From Paracoccaceae bacterium (GTDB lineage Bacteria > Pseudomonadota > Alphaproteobacteria > Rhodobacterales > Rhodobacteraceae): a DNA stretch of 64,000 bases. Shown here piece by piece: positions 20,270 through 31,109 of the stretch. The position numbers and the translations under genes were made by a program. A model generated the notes under the pieces. The model was not told where the DNA came from and made no database searches. It saw only the letters and a list, made by a program, of their open reading frames with translations. Position 1 is the first letter of the stretch, and each line of letters starts with the position of its first letter. The stretch lies in the NCBI GenBank assembly GCA_024742575.1, contig JANSYF010000003.1, positions 62,001-126,000 on the forward strand, written 5' to 3'.

Positions 20270-20376
20270 GGTGCGTGCAAGCACGCACCCTACGAAATGT
20301 TTCGCACGCGAAACAATGGGTCCGAAACGGACCTAACTTTGCAAACTCGGTTAACGGCGCATTAAAGTTTGCAAAC
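20270..20376. repeat. Cluster of short palindromes and direct repeats
   Basis: GGTGCGTGC-AA-GCACGCACC (20270-20289); TGTTTCGC-AC-GCGAAACA (20298-20315); GGTCCG-AAA-CGGACC (20319-20333); TTTGCAAAC at 20338-20346 and 20368-20376. Confidence 0.8.
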
Positions 20377-20524
20377 CCTAAGAAGTAGTAAAGCTCAGCG
20401 CCGCAAAGCACCTGTTTGCGCGCGGCGCTTGTGTGTGACTTCGTTTGTGTTAGTCCAAAGTGATACCGTAATCCGAACACGCGCAGTGTGACATGCTTCG
20501 CATCGGTTCAAGTTAAAGCGCAGC

Positions 20525-21382
20525 ATGACAGAACAAAACCGTGCCATCCTTCTGATGATCGCCGCGATCTTCTGCTTTTCGATCATGGACGCGACGGTCA
20601 AAGCATTGGCTCCGAATGTTGGCGTTCTGCCCGCCTTGTGGGCGCGGTATGCCGGACAGATGCTTTTGGTGTTCGTGCTGGTGTTGCCAAGGCTGAAAAC
20701 CGTGGTGCGCACGAAATACCCCGGCTTGCAATTTCTTCGGTCCCTTTTGTTGATGAGCGCCACAGCCTGTTTCTTTACGGGCCTGAGCCTGATCCCGTTG
20801 TCAGATGCCGCCGCGTTGATGTCGACCAATCCGATGCTCATAACACTGGGCGCCGCGATGTTTCTTGGCGAAAAGCTTGGGATACGTCGCATTGCCGGGA
20901 TTGTTGCTGCGCTGATCGGCGCATTGATCATCATTCGACCCGGTAGCGATGTGTTCAGCGCTGCCGCTCTGTTCCCTCTGAGCGCAGCCGTCTGCTATTC
21001 GGCCTATGCCCTGCTGACCCGCCGTGTCGGTGCGGACGAAGACGTTTGGACATCACTGTTCTATACCGGGTTTGTCGGCACTGTTTTACTGAGCATTCTA
21101 GTGCCGTTCCAATGGCAGACGCCAAGCGCCACAGATATCGGGCTGATGGTGATTGTGGCGGTCGCGGGTACGACGGGTCAACTTGCGCTGATACAGGCAT
21201 TTTCAAAAGGCGAAGCGGCAATGTTGGCGCCGTATTCCTATACCGGGCTTGCCTTTGCAGCCTTTTGGAGTGTGATCTTTTTCTCTGAGATTCCAGACTT
21301 CTGGACGATTATCGGCAGTCTGGTTATCGCCGCTGCAGGCCTTTACGTTTGGCACCGAGAAACGCAACAGAAGGCAGTTTGA
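20525..21382 (+). CDS. DMT/EamA family transporter
   Basis: About 10 TM segments in two halves; EamA-like pattern (ALAPNVGVLPALWARY, SLIPLSDAAALMSTNPMLITLGAAMFLGEKLG). Confidence 0.88.
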   Translation: MTEQNRAILLMIAAIFCFSIMDATVKALAPNVGVLPALWARYAGQMLLVFVLVLPRLKTVVRTKYPGLQFLRSLLLMSATACFFTGLSLIPLSDAAALMSTNPMLITLGAAMFLGEKLGIRRIAGIVAALIGALIIIRPGSDVFSAAALFPLSAAVCYSAYALLTRRVGADEDVWTSLFYTGFVGTVLLSILVPFQWQTPSATDIGLMVIVAVAGTTGQLALIQAFSKGEAAMLAPYSYTGLAFAAFWSVIFFSEIPDFWTIIGSLVIAAAGLYVWHRETQQKAV

Positions 21383-21392
21383 GGCGCGCCTG

Positions 21393-22226
21393 TCAGTCGC
21401 GGCGGGGGTCACGCGGATAGGTGCCGAGAATGTCCAGCATATCTGTGAAGTAATCCAACTCTTCTAACGCCATAGCCACATCGGGATCATCGGGGTGACC
21501 TTCGATGTCGGCGTAGAACTGTGTGGCAGTGAAAGACCCGTCAACCATATAGGATTCAAGTTTGGTCATGTTCACCCCATTGGTCGCAAAGCCACCCATC
21601 GCTTTGTAAAGGGCGGCTGGGATGTTGCGGACCTGGAAAACAAAGGTGGTCATCATGCCGTGATCGCCACGGCGGGAAGTATCGCCTCCGCGCGACATAA
21701 GCAGGAAGCGGGTCGTGTTACTGTCGGTGTCTTCGATGTGGCGCGCCAGCACATTAAGGCCGTAGATCTCGCCTGCCAGTTCGCTGGCCAAGGCAGCGGC
21801 GTGTTTTTCACCCCTTTCCGAGATTTCACGCGCGGCGCGGGCGTTGTCCGCGTTCACGCGGCCGCGAATTCCGTATTTCGTGAGGAAGGTCTCGCATTGC
21901 GGTAACAGAACCAGATGCGAATGCGCCTCGGTCACGTCCTCGAGTTGCGCCCCCGGCACCCCGAGCAAATTGATATGCACGCGAACAAAGGCCTCATCGA
22001 CGATCTTCAGGCCACTTTTCGGAAGCAGACGGTGGATGTCGGCAACCCGCCCGTAGATGGTGTTTTCAACGGGAAGCATCGCCAGATCCGCTTGGCCAGA
22101 CTGCACCGCAGAGATCACATCCTCGAAGGTTCGGCAGGGCAACGGCTCCATGTCAGGGCGTTTGTATCGGCAGGCTTCATGCGAATAAGCGCCCAATTCC
22201 CCTTGGAAAGCGATAACATTGGTCAT
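21393..22226 (-). CDS. pheA: prephenate dehydratase
   Basis: VIAFQGELGAYSHEAC..., ENTIYGRV, ACT domain with ESYMVDGSFTATQFYADIEGH. Confidence 0.95.
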   Translation of the reverse strand: MTNVIAFQGELGAYSHEACRYKRPDMEPLPCRTFEDVISAVQSGQADLAMLPVENTIYGRVADIHRLLPKSGLKIVDEAFVRVHINLLGVPGAQLEDVTEAHSHLVLLPQCETFLTKYGIRGRVNADNARAAREISERGEKHAAALASELAGEIYGLNVLARHIEDTDSNTTRFLLMSRGGDTSRRGDHGMMTTFVFQVRNIPAALYKAMGGFATNGVNMTKLESYMVDGSFTATQFYADIEGHPDDPDVAMALEELDYFTDMLDILGTYPRDPRRD

Positions 22227-22350
22227 GCGGACTCCGAAAATCTGGCCCACTGGGCGTTTGGTCGCGGCTTCTACACCTTGCCTTGCTCAAGGGGAAGCAA
22301 TAGATACCCGCGCGATACGCAAGAAACACTAGCGGACGGGTACGCACACA

Positions 22351-22866
22351 ATGTTGGATACAATGACCTTCACCAAGATCGTCGGCAGCTTTTGTGGCGC
22401 GCTTCTGATCTTCCTTCTGGGCAAATGGGCTGCAGAGACCCTGTACCACGTGGGCGGTGCTCATGGTGAAGAGGTTGCGGTCTACGTAATCGAGACAGGT
22501 GAAGAAGAAGCGACCGAAGAAGAGGTCGTTGCCGTTAACTTTGACACAATGATCGAAACGGCAGATGCCGCCAAGGGCGAGAAGGTGTTTGGTAAGTGCC
22601 GCGCCTGTCACAAACTTGAAGCAGGCGAAAACGCCGCTGGTCCCTACCTCTACAACGTTGTGGGCCGTGATGTTGGTGCTGCCGCAGGCTTCAACTACTC
22701 GGGTGCTTTGAACGAAGTGGCCGACGTCTGGACGCCTGAAAACCTGTACCACTTCTTGGAAAACCCTCGCGGCTGGGCGCCGGGCACGTCGATGGGCTTT
22801 GCCGGTCTGAACAAGTCTGACGACCGTCAAAATCTGATCGCTTATCTTGCGACATTCTCTGAGTGA
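22351..22866 (+). CDS. membrane-anchored class I c-type cytochrome
   Basis: N-terminal TM anchor, heme motif CRACH, axial Met region PGTSMGFAGL. Confidence 0.93.
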   Translation: MLDTMTFTKIVGSFCGALLIFLLGKWAAETLYHVGGAHGEEVAVYVIETGEEEATEEEVVAVNFDTMIETADAAKGEKVFGKCRACHKLEAGENAAGPYLYNVVGRDVGAAAGFNYSGALNEVADVWTPENLYHFLENPRGWAPGTSMGFAGLNKSDDRQNLIAYLATFSE

Positions 22867-22894
22867 TCTGCTGATCCTATTCCAAAGAGTTCAG

Positions 22895-22927
22895 GCCGCT
22901 GCCCCTTGGGCGGCGGCTTTTCTTTTT
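22895..22927 (+). terminator. Rho-independent terminator of the cytochrome c gene
   Basis: GCCGCTGCCC-ctt-GGGCGGCGGC (one G-U) followed by TTTTCTTTTTC. Confidence 0.85.
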
Positions 22928-23053
22928 CACAATCGCGTTTTTTCCTCGGCATTTGCGCCGGGCTCACGCATTCTCACCTTGAATGTGGGCGAAATCGTTC
23001 TTTAGCTTACATAACAGAGCAGAGATGCACGCACGAGCTATGGAGACCTGAAC

Positions 23054-25003
23054 ATGCCCTACAGACGCGGCCAGCCTTTCTTTGCAGACATTGATCGTCG
23101 ACAAACACTGAAACTGCTGGGGGGCAGCGCCGTTGCGGCAAGCGCAAGCGCGTCCGGGACACTGGCCTTCGCCGCGAGTCATGGCGGTGATGACGAAATC
23201 GTCCGCGCACATGGGTATTCCTACTTCGGCGATCTGCTGTATCCACCAGATTTCTCGCATTTTAATTACGTGAATCCTGATGCGCCCAAGGGCGGCGAAA
23301 TCACACTAAGCGCCCGGGGAACCTTTGACGGCTTCAACCGCTGGGCATGGCGCGGGAACCCGCAGACCAATTCCGATGTTGTGGGCGAGTCACTCTTGGC
23401 AGGGGACACATTTGGTACAGCGGTTCCTGCGGATTCGCTGACCGACCAATATTGCCTGATCGCACGCGAGGTCGAATACCCAAAATCCAAGGAATGGTGC
23501 GTGTTCCACCTGCGGGACGATGTGGTTTTCCGCAACGGCGCACCGCTGCGGGCGCAGGACGCAGCCTTCACCTTTAACCTGTTCATCGAGCAGGGAATCC
23601 GGTCGTTTTCGCGTTCGGTCAGTGAACGGATCGAAGGTGTCGAGGTCATTGATGATTACACATTGCGGTACAAGTTCGTCGATGGAATCTCGCGCCGATC
23701 GCTGATCAGCCAGGTGGGCGGCATGCTCGTTCTGTCCGAAGATTGGTACAAGGAAACAGGCGAACGGCTGGACGAGCCGTCGGTGATGTCGCCGATGGGA
23801 TCGGGTCCGTATCAGGTGGGTGACTACGAATTCAACCGCTACGTGGTGTATGAGCGGAACCCGAATTACTGGGGCTGGGATCACCCGATCAACGTGGGTC
23901 GGCACAATTTCGACCGTATCCGTATCGAATACTTTGCTGATGCAACGGCGGAGTTCGAAGGTTTCAAAGCCGGGGAATATACGTTCCGATCCGAAGGATC
24001 GAGCAAGCGGTGGGCGACGGGATATGATTTTCCGGCTATCGAAGAAGGGAAAGTGATCAAGGAAGCGCTGCCAGATCAGACCGCGCCACTTAATTCTGGG
24101 ATCATCTTCAATACGCTGCGTGCGCCGGTCGACAACCGCAATGTACGCCATGCGCTTTCGCTGGCCTTTAACTTTGAATGGACGCGCGAGTCGCTGGAAT
24201 TTGATCTGACCACGCAGCGTAATTCTTTTGCGGAAGGTCAGGAATGGGAAGCCAAAGGCGTGCCGGAAGGCGCCGAATTGGCGTTCTTCCAGTCGCTTGG
24301 CGATGTCGTTCCACCCGAAATTCTGACCGAACCGGTGGTCATGCCGCACACGTCGAATAAGGAAAATCCGTCCGATCGCCGCAACCAGCGCACCGCGTTG
24401 CGTATCCTAGCCGACGAGGGCTGGACGGTTGATGATCAGGGCCGCATGGTTAACGAGAGCGGCGAACAGATGTCGCTGGATTTCTTGGTGTTGTCGACTT
24501 GGGACGATACCCGCCAAGCCACCATTGAGACTTACGTGAACACACTGCGGGACTGGGGCATTGAAGTGAATGCAAACGCGGTGGATTCCGCGCAGGGCCA
24601 GCAGCGGTTCCTCGACAAGGATTACGACCTGATCCAGACCTCGATGCAGACCTTCTCGACCATTGGAACGGGTCTTAAGCAATTGTTCGGTTCAGAGACT
24701 GCCGAGGTGTCATCTTGGAACCCGTCGGCGCTGCGCAGCCCGGTCATCGATGCGATCATCGAAGCGGCGCTCAATGCCGAGTCGCGCGAGGAAGAGGTCA
24801 CGGCGATGACTGCGCTTGATCGTGCATTGCGCTATGAACGGGTGATCGCGCATGCTGGTTTCGTACCGGAATACTGGGTCGCCTTTTACGACATGTTCGA
24901 ACGTCCGGAAAATCTGCCAACACTTGGTTTGGGGGTTCTCGATTTCTGGTGGTTCAACGAAGAGAAATACGAGGCCCTTAAGGCCGCTGGCGCGCTGAGG
25001 TAA
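23054..25003 (+). CDS. yejA: extracellular solute-binding protein family 5, YejA-like, probable Tat signal
   Basis: Signal region [30 protein letters not shown]5 body; followed by YejB, YejE and YejF homologs. Confidence 0.9.
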   Translation: MPYRRGQPFFADIDRRQTLKLLGGSAVAASASASGTLAFAASHGGDDEIVRAHGYSYFGDLLYPPDFSHFNYVNPDAPKGGEITLSARGTFDGFNRWAWRGNPQTNSDVVGESLLAGDTFGTAVPADSLTDQYCLIAREVEYPKSKEWCVFHLRDDVVFRNGAPLRAQDAAFTFNLFIEQGIRSFSRSVSERIEGVEVIDDYTLRYKFVDGISRRSLISQVGGMLVLSEDWYKETGERLDEPSVMSPMGSGPYQVGDYEFNRYVVYERNPNYWGWDHPINVGRHNFDRIRIEYFADATAEFEGFKAGEYTFRSEGSSKRWATGYDFPAIEEGKVIKEALPDQTAPLNSGIIFNTLRAPVDNRNVRHALSLAFNFEWTRESLEFDLTTQRNSFAEGQEWEAKGVPEGAELAFFQSLGDVVPPEILTEPVVMPHTSNKENPSDRRNQRTALRILADEGWTVDDQGRMVNESGEQMSLDFLVLSTWDDTRQATIETYVNTLRDWGIEVNANAVDSAQGQQRFLDKDYDLIQTSMQTFSTIGTGLKQLFGSETAEVSSWNPSALRSPVIDAIIEAALNAESREEEVTAMTALDRALRYERVIAHAGFVPEYWVAFYDMFERPENLPTLGLGVLDFWWFNEEKYEALKAAGALR

Positions 25004-25010
25004 CAGACCC

Positions 25011-26171
25011 TTGGGAGCCTATATTCTTCGAAGACTGTTGCTGATCATACCGACGTTGTTCGGCATCATGGTCATCAACTTTGCCCTGACGCAATTTGTC
25101 CCGGGCGGGCCGATTGAACAAACGCTTGCGCGCATCCAAGGCGAGGGCGACGTGTTCGCTGGGTTCTCTGGGGATGGCGGCGGAAACCAGAATGTCGAAG
25201 AAACCTTTGGGTCCGATAGCGACTATATCGGTGCCCGTGGGTTGCCCAAGGAATTTATCGAAACGCTTGAAGTCGAGTTCGGGTTTGCCAGGATTGTCTG
25301 TGAAGAAGGCTATGTCGGAGAGCCTGATCTTGATGATCCAGCCTGCCAGAAAGAAGCCATCGGCGCGGTCGAACGCTTTGGCATGATGATGTGGAACTAC
25401 ATCCGGCTGGACTTTGGTGAGAGTTATTTCCGATCCATCGGCGTGATGGAACTGGTACTGGAAAAGATGCCGGTGTCGATTTCGTTAGGTCTGTGGTCCA
25501 CGATCATCGCCTATATCGTATCGATCCCGCTGGGCATTCGCAAAGCGGTCAAGGACGGCACACCGTTCGACACCTATACCTCGGCGGCGATTATCGTTGC
25601 TTATGCGATCCCGGGGTTCCTGTTTGCTATCCTACTCCTCGTGCTGTTTGCGGGGGGATCCTATTTTCAGATTTTCCCGCTTAGGGGGCTGACATCGGAC
25701 AATTGGGAAGACCTACCCTTCTTTGCCAAGATTGCGGATTACTTCTGGCACATCTTTCTACCGGTTCTGGCCTCGACGATATCTGCCTTTGCGACGCTGA
25801 CGTTGCTGACCAAGAACAGCTTTTTGGATGAGATCAAGAAGCAGTACGTAATCACAGCGCGGGCCAAGGGGCTGGCCGAGCGTCAGGTTCTGTACGGCCA
25901 TGTGTTTCGCAATGCGATGCTTATCGTCATCGCGGGTTTCCCTGCTGTTTTCATCGGAGTGTTCTTCTCTGGCTCGTTGATCATTGAGACGATCTTTTCA
26001 CTCGACGGTTTGGGACGGCTTGGGTTTGAAGCCGCAGTGGCGCGGGATTATCCGGTGATCTTTGGCACGCTCTTTGTGTTTGGCTTGATCGGTCTTGTTG
26101 TCGGTATTCTGTCGGACCTGATGTATGTGCTGGTCGATCCTCGCATCGACTTTGAGAAGCGGGAGGGCTGA
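25011..26171 (+). CDS. yejB: microcin C-type/peptide ABC transporter permease YejB
   Basis: [40 protein letters not shown] permease motif [25 protein letters not shown]. Confidence 0.92.
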   Translation: MGAYILRRLLLIIPTLFGIMVINFALTQFVPGGPIEQTLARIQGEGDVFAGFSGDGGGNQNVEETFGSDSDYIGARGLPKEFIETLEVEFGFARIVCEEGYVGEPDLDDPACQKEAIGAVERFGMMMWNYIRLDFGESYFRSIGVMELVLEKMPVSISLGLWSTIIAYIVSIPLGIRKAVKDGTPFDTYTSAAIIVAYAIPGFLFAILLLVLFAGGSYFQIFPLRGLTSDNWEDLPFFAKIADYFWHIFLPVLASTISAFATLTLLTKNSFLDEIKKQYVITARAKGLAERQVLYGHVFRNAMLIVIAGFPAVFIGVFFSGSLIIETIFSLDGLGRLGFEAAVARDYPVIFGTLFVFGLIGLVVGILSDLMYVLVDPRIDFEKREG

Positions 26172-26174
26172 CAC

Positions 26175-27359
26175 ATGGCAGCCAATCCTAACGACATCGA
26201 CATCGTGACCGAACCCAGCGCAGCGGTGCCTGTTGCGCCTGTGCGCAGTCGGTTCGCCTTGTCGCCGCTGAACCAGCGACGGTGGAATAACTTCAAGCGC
26301 AACCGCCGGGCCTTCTGGTCGCTGATCATCTTCTGTGTGTTGTTCGGGATGTCGCTTTTTGCCGAATTCATCGCAAACGACAAACCAATCCTCGTGCAGT
26401 ATCGAGGCGAATATTACACCCCGATCTTCAATTTCTACGCCGAAACCGAGTTCGGCGGCGATTTCCGAACAGAGGCTGCATATCGCGATCCCGAAGTGCA
26501 ATGCCTTATCCGTACAGGAGGTCTTGAATCATGCTTTGACGATCCGGGTGGCCTGCTTCTGCAAGTGGATGAAGGCTTTGTGCCGGACGGGGATTTCTAC
26601 AAGGGCTGGTCGATCTGGCCGCCTATTCCTTACGATTATCAGACTCCGGTCGACCGCCCCGGCGCGGCCCCTCTGCCCCCGAGCGAGCAAAACTGGCTGG
26701 GTACTGATGATACCAAACGCGATGTGATGGCGCGGGTGATCTATGGCTTCCGGCTTTCCATCCTGTTCACTCTGATCGTGACGGTTCTGGCCAGTGTCGT
26801 CGGAATCGTCGCCGGTGCATTGCAGGGCTATTTCGGAGGGTGGCTGGACCTTATCTTCCAGCGGGTGATTGAGATATGGTCATCAACCCCGTCGCTTTAC
26901 ATCATCATCATCCTGTTCGCGATCTTGGGGCGAAGTTTCTGGCTCCTTGTATTTCTCACAGTGCTGTTCGGCTGGACCGCCTTAGTGGGCGTCGTTCGAG
27001 CGGAATTCCTGCGTGCGCGGAACCTTGAATATGTGCGGGCCGCGAAAGCATTGGGCGTGTCCAACGCGACGATTATGTTCCGTCACATGCTGCCCAACGC
27101 GATGGTGGCCACGCTGACCATGCTGCCATTCATCGTAACGGGAACAATCAGCACACTGGCAGGTCTGGACTTCCTTGGCTTCGGTCTGCCCTCTTCGGCC
27201 CCGTCGCTTGGCGAACTAACCCTTCAGGCCAAGCAGAACCTGCAAGCGCCGTGGCTCGGCTTTACCGCCTTCTTTGTCTTCGCTCTGATGTTGTCACTCT
27301 TGGTGTTCATCTTCGAAGGCGTGCGCGACGCGTTTGATCCAAGAAAGACCTTCACATGA
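26175..27359 (+). CDS. yejE: microcin C-type/peptide ABC transporter permease YejE
   Basis: LSPLNQRRWNNFKRNRRAFWSLIIF, LGTDDTKRDVMARVIYGFRLSI, EYVRAAKALGVSNATIMFRHMLPN. Confidence 0.92.
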   Translation: MAANPNDIDIVTEPSAAVPVAPVRSRFALSPLNQRRWNNFKRNRRAFWSLIIFCVLFGMSLFAEFIANDKPILVQYRGEYYTPIFNFYAETEFGGDFRTEAAYRDPEVQCLIRTGGLESCFDDPGGLLLQVDEGFVPDGDFYKGWSIWPPIPYDYQTPVDRPGAAPLPPSEQNWLGTDDTKRDVMARVIYGFRLSILFTLIVTVLASVVGIVAGALQGYFGGWLDLIFQRVIEIWSSTPSLYIIIILFAILGRSFWLLVFLTVLFGWTALVGVVRAEFLRARNLEYVRAAKALGVSNATIMFRHMLPNAMVATLTMLPFIVTGTISTLAGLDFLGFGLPSSAPSLGELTLQAKQNLQAPWLGFTAFFVFALMLSLLVFIFEGVRDAFDPRKTFT

Positions 27360-28948
27360 GCAGCATCCTTGAGGTCAAAAACCTAAGTGTTGGGTTCCGG
27401 CAGGATGGCCAAACAGTCCCTGCCGTGCGCGGCGTGTCCTTTCATATCGAACGCGGTGAAACCGTGGCACTCGTTGGGGAGTCCGGGTCGGGCAAATCAG
27501 TGACGGCCTTGTCGACGGTTTCGCTATTGGGGGATTCCGCGCGGGTAGACGGGTCGGTGCTATATAATGGTGAAGAGATGGTTGGCGCAGATGATGCGCA
27601 GTTGCGGCGTATCCGCGGCAACGACATCAGCTTTATCTTTCAGGAACCAATGACGTCATTGAACCCGCTGCACACGCTGGAAAAGCAGTTGGCAGAGTCG
27701 CTGGCGCTACATCAAGGTCTGACCGGAGATGCGGCACGCGGGCGGATCATTGAATTGCTCAACAAGGTCGGTATTCGTGACCCCGAAAGCCGTCTTGGCG
27801 CTTATCCGCACCAATTGTCCGGCGGGCAGCGGCAGCGCGTGATGATCGCGATGGCTTTGGCGAATGGTCCTGAACTGCTGATTGCGGATGAACCGACGAC
27901 AGCTTTGGACGTGACGATTCAGGCGCAGATCCTGCAACTTCTGGCCGAGTTGAAAGAAGCCGAGGACATGAGCCTTTTGTTCATCACCCATGACCTTGGA
28001 ATCGTGCGCAAGATCGCTGACCGGGTCTGTGTTATGAAGGACGGGCAGATCGTTGAGACCGGGCCGACGCACGAGATTTTCAGCAATCCGCAGCATCCCT
28101 ACACGCAGATGCTACTGAGTGCGGAATCCACTGGATCGCCCAATCCCGTCAAGGAAGGCGCCGAGGAAATCGCACGGACTGATGGGCTCAAGATTTGGTT
28201 TCCCATCCAGCAAGGTTTCCTGAAACGGACAGTTGGCTATGTGAAGGCAGTCAATGACGCAACCATCGCGGTGCGGGCCGGTGAAACAGTTGGCATCGTC
28301 GGCGAATCTGGGTCGGGTAAGACGACACTGGCGCTAGCCATCATGCGGTTGATCGGCTCTGAAGGTGGGATCACGTATCGCGGACAGAACGTGCGCGATT
28401 GGTCCACGCGAGAGTTACGACGATTGCGCAGCGATATGCAGATCGTTTTCCAAGACCCGTATGGCAGTCTTAGCCCGCGTATGACCTGTGAACAGATCAT
28501 TGCCGAGGGTTTGGGCGTTCACGGATCAACCGACGGGCGGTCGGACCGGGAATTGGTAACCGAAGTGATGACCGAAGTGGGTCTTGATCCGGCGACGATG
28601 CACCGCTACCCGCACGAGTTTTCCGGCGGTCAACGGCAGAGGATCGCGATCGCGCGCGCCATGGTGCTGCGGCCCAAGCTGGTGGTGCTGGACGAGCCGA
28701 CATCGGCCTTGGATATGACAGTGCAGGTGCAGATCGTGAACCTGCTGCGCGAATTGCAACGGAAATACGACCTTGCCTATCTGTTTATCAGCCACGACCT
28801 TAAGGTTGTTCGCGCCATGTCACACAAGGTGATCGTGATGAAAGCCGGCGACGTGGTGGAATACGGCTCTGCCGAAGACGTCTTTTCCAACCCGCAGACG
28901 GAATACACCAAAACGTTGATGGCCGCAGCTTTCGACCTGGCCAGTTAA
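27356..28948 (+). CDS. yejF: peptide ABC transporter dual ATP-binding protein YejF
   Basis: Two ABC cassettes, each with GESGSGK(S/T), (L/F)SGGQRQR and DEPT(T/S)ALD. Confidence 0.94.
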   Translation: MSSILEVKNLSVGFRQDGQTVPAVRGVSFHIERGETVALVGESGSGKSVTALSTVSLLGDSARVDGSVLYNGEEMVGADDAQLRRIRGNDISFIFQEPMTSLNPLHTLEKQLAESLALHQGLTGDAARGRIIELLNKVGIRDPESRLGAYPHQLSGGQRQRVMIAMALANGPELLIADEPTTALDVTIQAQILQLLAELKEAEDMSLLFITHDLGIVRKIADRVCVMKDGQIVETGPTHEIFSNPQHPYTQMLLSAESTGSPNPVKEGAEEIARTDGLKIWFPIQQGFLKRTVGYVKAVNDATIAVRAGETVGIVGESGSGKTTLALAIMRLIGSEGGITYRGQNVRDWSTRELRRLRSDMQIVFQDPYGSLSPRMTCEQIIAEGLGVHGSTDGRSDRELVTEVMTEVGLDPATMHRYPHEFSGGQRQRIAIARAMVLRPKLVVLDEPTSALDMTVQVQIVNLLRELQRKYDLAYLFISHDLKVVRAMSHKVIVMKAGDVVEYGSAEDVFSNPQTEYTKTLMAAAFDLAS

Positions 28949-30300
28949 ATCGCCGAACTGTGACCCGCTGAAGACAGGTCGTAAGCGTCAAAACTGCGGG
29001 CGATCATCCGGGTCAGTGGCCGTGCGCTTGCCGGAACAAAAAGCCCGTTTTCATCGACCACCAGGATGTTTTCGAATTCACTGTTGGCCCGATTGAGCAT
29101 GGCGGTCACCTCGGCCTTTGTGGTGTCGTAGTCACGAACCAACTTGGCGGTGTTCACCCGGAAATCGCACATCAGCATCTCGATCATGCGTGCGCGAAGT
29201 TTATCCTGATCGGTAAAGGTGTGACCACGAACGGTCGAAAATTCATGAGCTCGGATCGCTTTGGTATAAGCTGATGTTGCGGGTGCGTTTTGTGCGTAGC
29301 CTTGCGGGAACTTTGAAATCGACGATGCACCCAGACCGACCAGCACGTCGGACGTGTCGTCGGTATAACCCTGAAAATTGCGACGAAGCGTGCCTTCGCG
29401 CGCCGCAACGGACAAGCCGTCTTCCTTGGTGGCAAAGTGGTCGATCCCGATCTCGTCGTAATTGTCCCAGACGAACAACTTTCGCGCCGTCTCGAACAGA
29501 TCAAGCCGTTCGTCCGGACGCGGCAGTGCGTCGGACGGGATCATTTGTTGTCGTTTGGCCATCCAAGGCACATGCGCGTAGCCGTAAAGCGCTACGCGAT
29601 CTGGCGATAGGGATAGCAGCTTTTGCACCGAATCGACGATCTTGGATCGGCTTTGATCCGGCAGACCATAGAGAATATCAGCGTTCAGGCTTTGGATGCC
29701 GCGCTCACGGATCATGTCGACGGCGCGTTTGGTGGTGTCGAAGCTTTGTTCACGGCCGATCGTTTTTTGGATCTCCGGGTCGAAATCCTGAACACCAATG
29801 GATGCGCGGTTCATGCCGCTTTCGAAAAGCGCGTCCAGACGACTGGCATCAATTTCGTTCGGGTCGATTTCAACCGAGAATTCGTAACCGTCGGCGAAAT
29901 CCGCCACTTCGCGCACTGTGGCAGCAAGGTCGCGCATGTGTTCCGGCGAAAGGAGCGTCGGGGTGCCCCCCCCCCAGTGCAACCGCGAGAGGCGAACACC
30001 ACGCGGCAGATGCCGTTTCAGCAGGGACAATTCATCCTTGAGCGTTTCGACATAGGCGGTAACCGGCTCACCGCTGGCAGTTCCTTGCGTTCGGCACGCG
30101 CAGAACCAACACAAACGGCGACAAAACGGCACATGCAAATAGAGCGATATGTCCGTGTTTTCTGGGATCGCCTCGATCCAACTGGAGAAATCCCCAGAAT
30201 TAACGTCATTTTTGAAATGTGGCGACGTCGGGTAACTCGTATATCGAGGCACCTTCGCGTCGAATAGTCCCAAACGGGAAAGTTGTGTTCTCGCTACCAT
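28945..30300 (-). CDS. hemN: oxygen-independent coproporphyrinogen III oxidase
   Basis: Radical-SAM motif VPFCRRLCWFCAC, LHWGGGTPTLL, DILYGLPDQS. Confidence 0.94.
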   Translation of the reverse strand: MVARTQLSRLGLFDAKVPRYTSYPTSPHFKNDVNSGDFSSWIEAIPENTDISLYLHVPFCRRLCWFCACRTQGTASGEPVTAYVETLKDELSLLKRHLPRGVRLSRLHWGGGTPTLLSPEHMRDLAATVREVADFADGYEFSVEIDPNEIDASRLDALFESGMNRASIGVQDFDPEIQKTIGREQSFDTTKRAVDMIRERGIQSLNADILYGLPDQSRSKIVDSVQKLLSLSPDRVALYGYAHVPWMAKRQQMIPSDALPRPDERLDLFETARKLFVWDNYDEIGIDHFATKEDGLSVAAREGTLRRNFQGYTDDTSDVLVGLGASSISKFPQGYAQNAPATSAYTKAIRAHEFSTVRGHTFTDQDKLRARMIEMLMCDFRVNTAKLVRDYDTTKAEVTAMLNRANSEFENILVVDENGLFVPASARPLTRMIARSFDAYDLSSAGHSSAI

Positions 30301-30335
30301 ATGCATAGCATTAAGAGAGTTAGCCAAGATCAACT

Positions 30336-30349
30336 TTGATACAGATCAA
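30336..30349. promoter_or_regulatory. FNR/FnrL box TTGATACAGATCAA
   Basis: Perfect TTGAT-N4-ATCAA between divergent hemN and fnrL. Confidence 0.85.
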
Positions 30350-30359
30350 GACCGGAACC

Positions 30360-31106
30360 ATGTTGAAAGAAGATAGTCTCTCCGTCACTCAGGATTGCGG
30401 CGACTGCCCGATCCGCCATCGCGCAGTCTGTGCCCGTTGCGAGACGGACGAGCTCGAACGGCTGGAAAACATCAAATATTACCGCAGGTTCGAAGCCGGA
30501 CAGACGGTGATATGGTCCGGTGATAGGATGGATTTTGTCGGCTCCGTCGTGTCGGGAATCGCTACACTGACTCAGACGATGGAAGACGGCCGCACCCAGA
30601 TGGTCGGTCTTTTGCTGCCTAGTGATTTTGTCGGTCGCCCGGGACGCCCGACTGCGGCTTATGATGTGGTGGCAACCACCGACATGGTGATGTGCTGTTT
30701 CCGCAAGGCTCCGTTCGAAGACCTGATGGAGCGAACCCCACATATTGCACAGCGTCTGTTGCAGATGACGTTGGATGAATTGGATGCTGCACGCGAATGG
30801 ATGCTGGTGCTGGGTCGGAAAACTGCGCGTGAAAAGATCGCTTCCTTGCTATCGATCATCGCGCGGCGCGATGCGACCCTGAACTTGGGCGGGCTTGATG
30901 GCCCTGTCACCTTTGACCTGCCGCTGACACGCGAAGCCATGGCAGATTATCTTGGCCTGACGCTTGAAACTGTGTCGCGTCAGGTATCCGCGCTCAAAAA
31001 GGACGGAATTATCCAGCTTGAAGGCAAGCGTCACATCACTGTGCCTGACATGACCCTGCTTTTGGAAGAAGCCGGTGACGACACCGATGGCGGAATGCTT
31101 GTCTGA
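30360..31106 (+). CDS. fnrL: Crp/Fnr family oxygen-sensing regulator FnrL
   Basis: Cys cluster DCGDCPIRHRAVCARC; C-terminal HTH LPLTREAMADYLGLTLETVSRQVSALKKDGII. ATG 30360 preferred over TTG 30336, which lies in the FNR box. Confidence 0.93.
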   Translation: MLKEDSLSVTQDCGDCPIRHRAVCARCETDELERLENIKYYRRFEAGQTVIWSGDRMDFVGSVVSGIATLTQTMEDGRTQMVGLLLPSDFVGRPGRPTAAYDVVATTDMVMCCFRKAPFEDLMERTPHIAQRLLQMTLDELDAAREWMLVLGRKTAREKIASLLSIIARRDATLNLGGLDGPVTFDLPLTREAMADYLGLTLETVSRQVSALKKDGIIQLEGKRHITVPDMTLLLEEAGDDTDGGMLV

Positions 31107-31109
31107 TTG

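Noticed and set aside
23390-24349. 319-aa minus-strand ORF
   Set aside because: Antisense to the yejA coding sequence; no domain signature.
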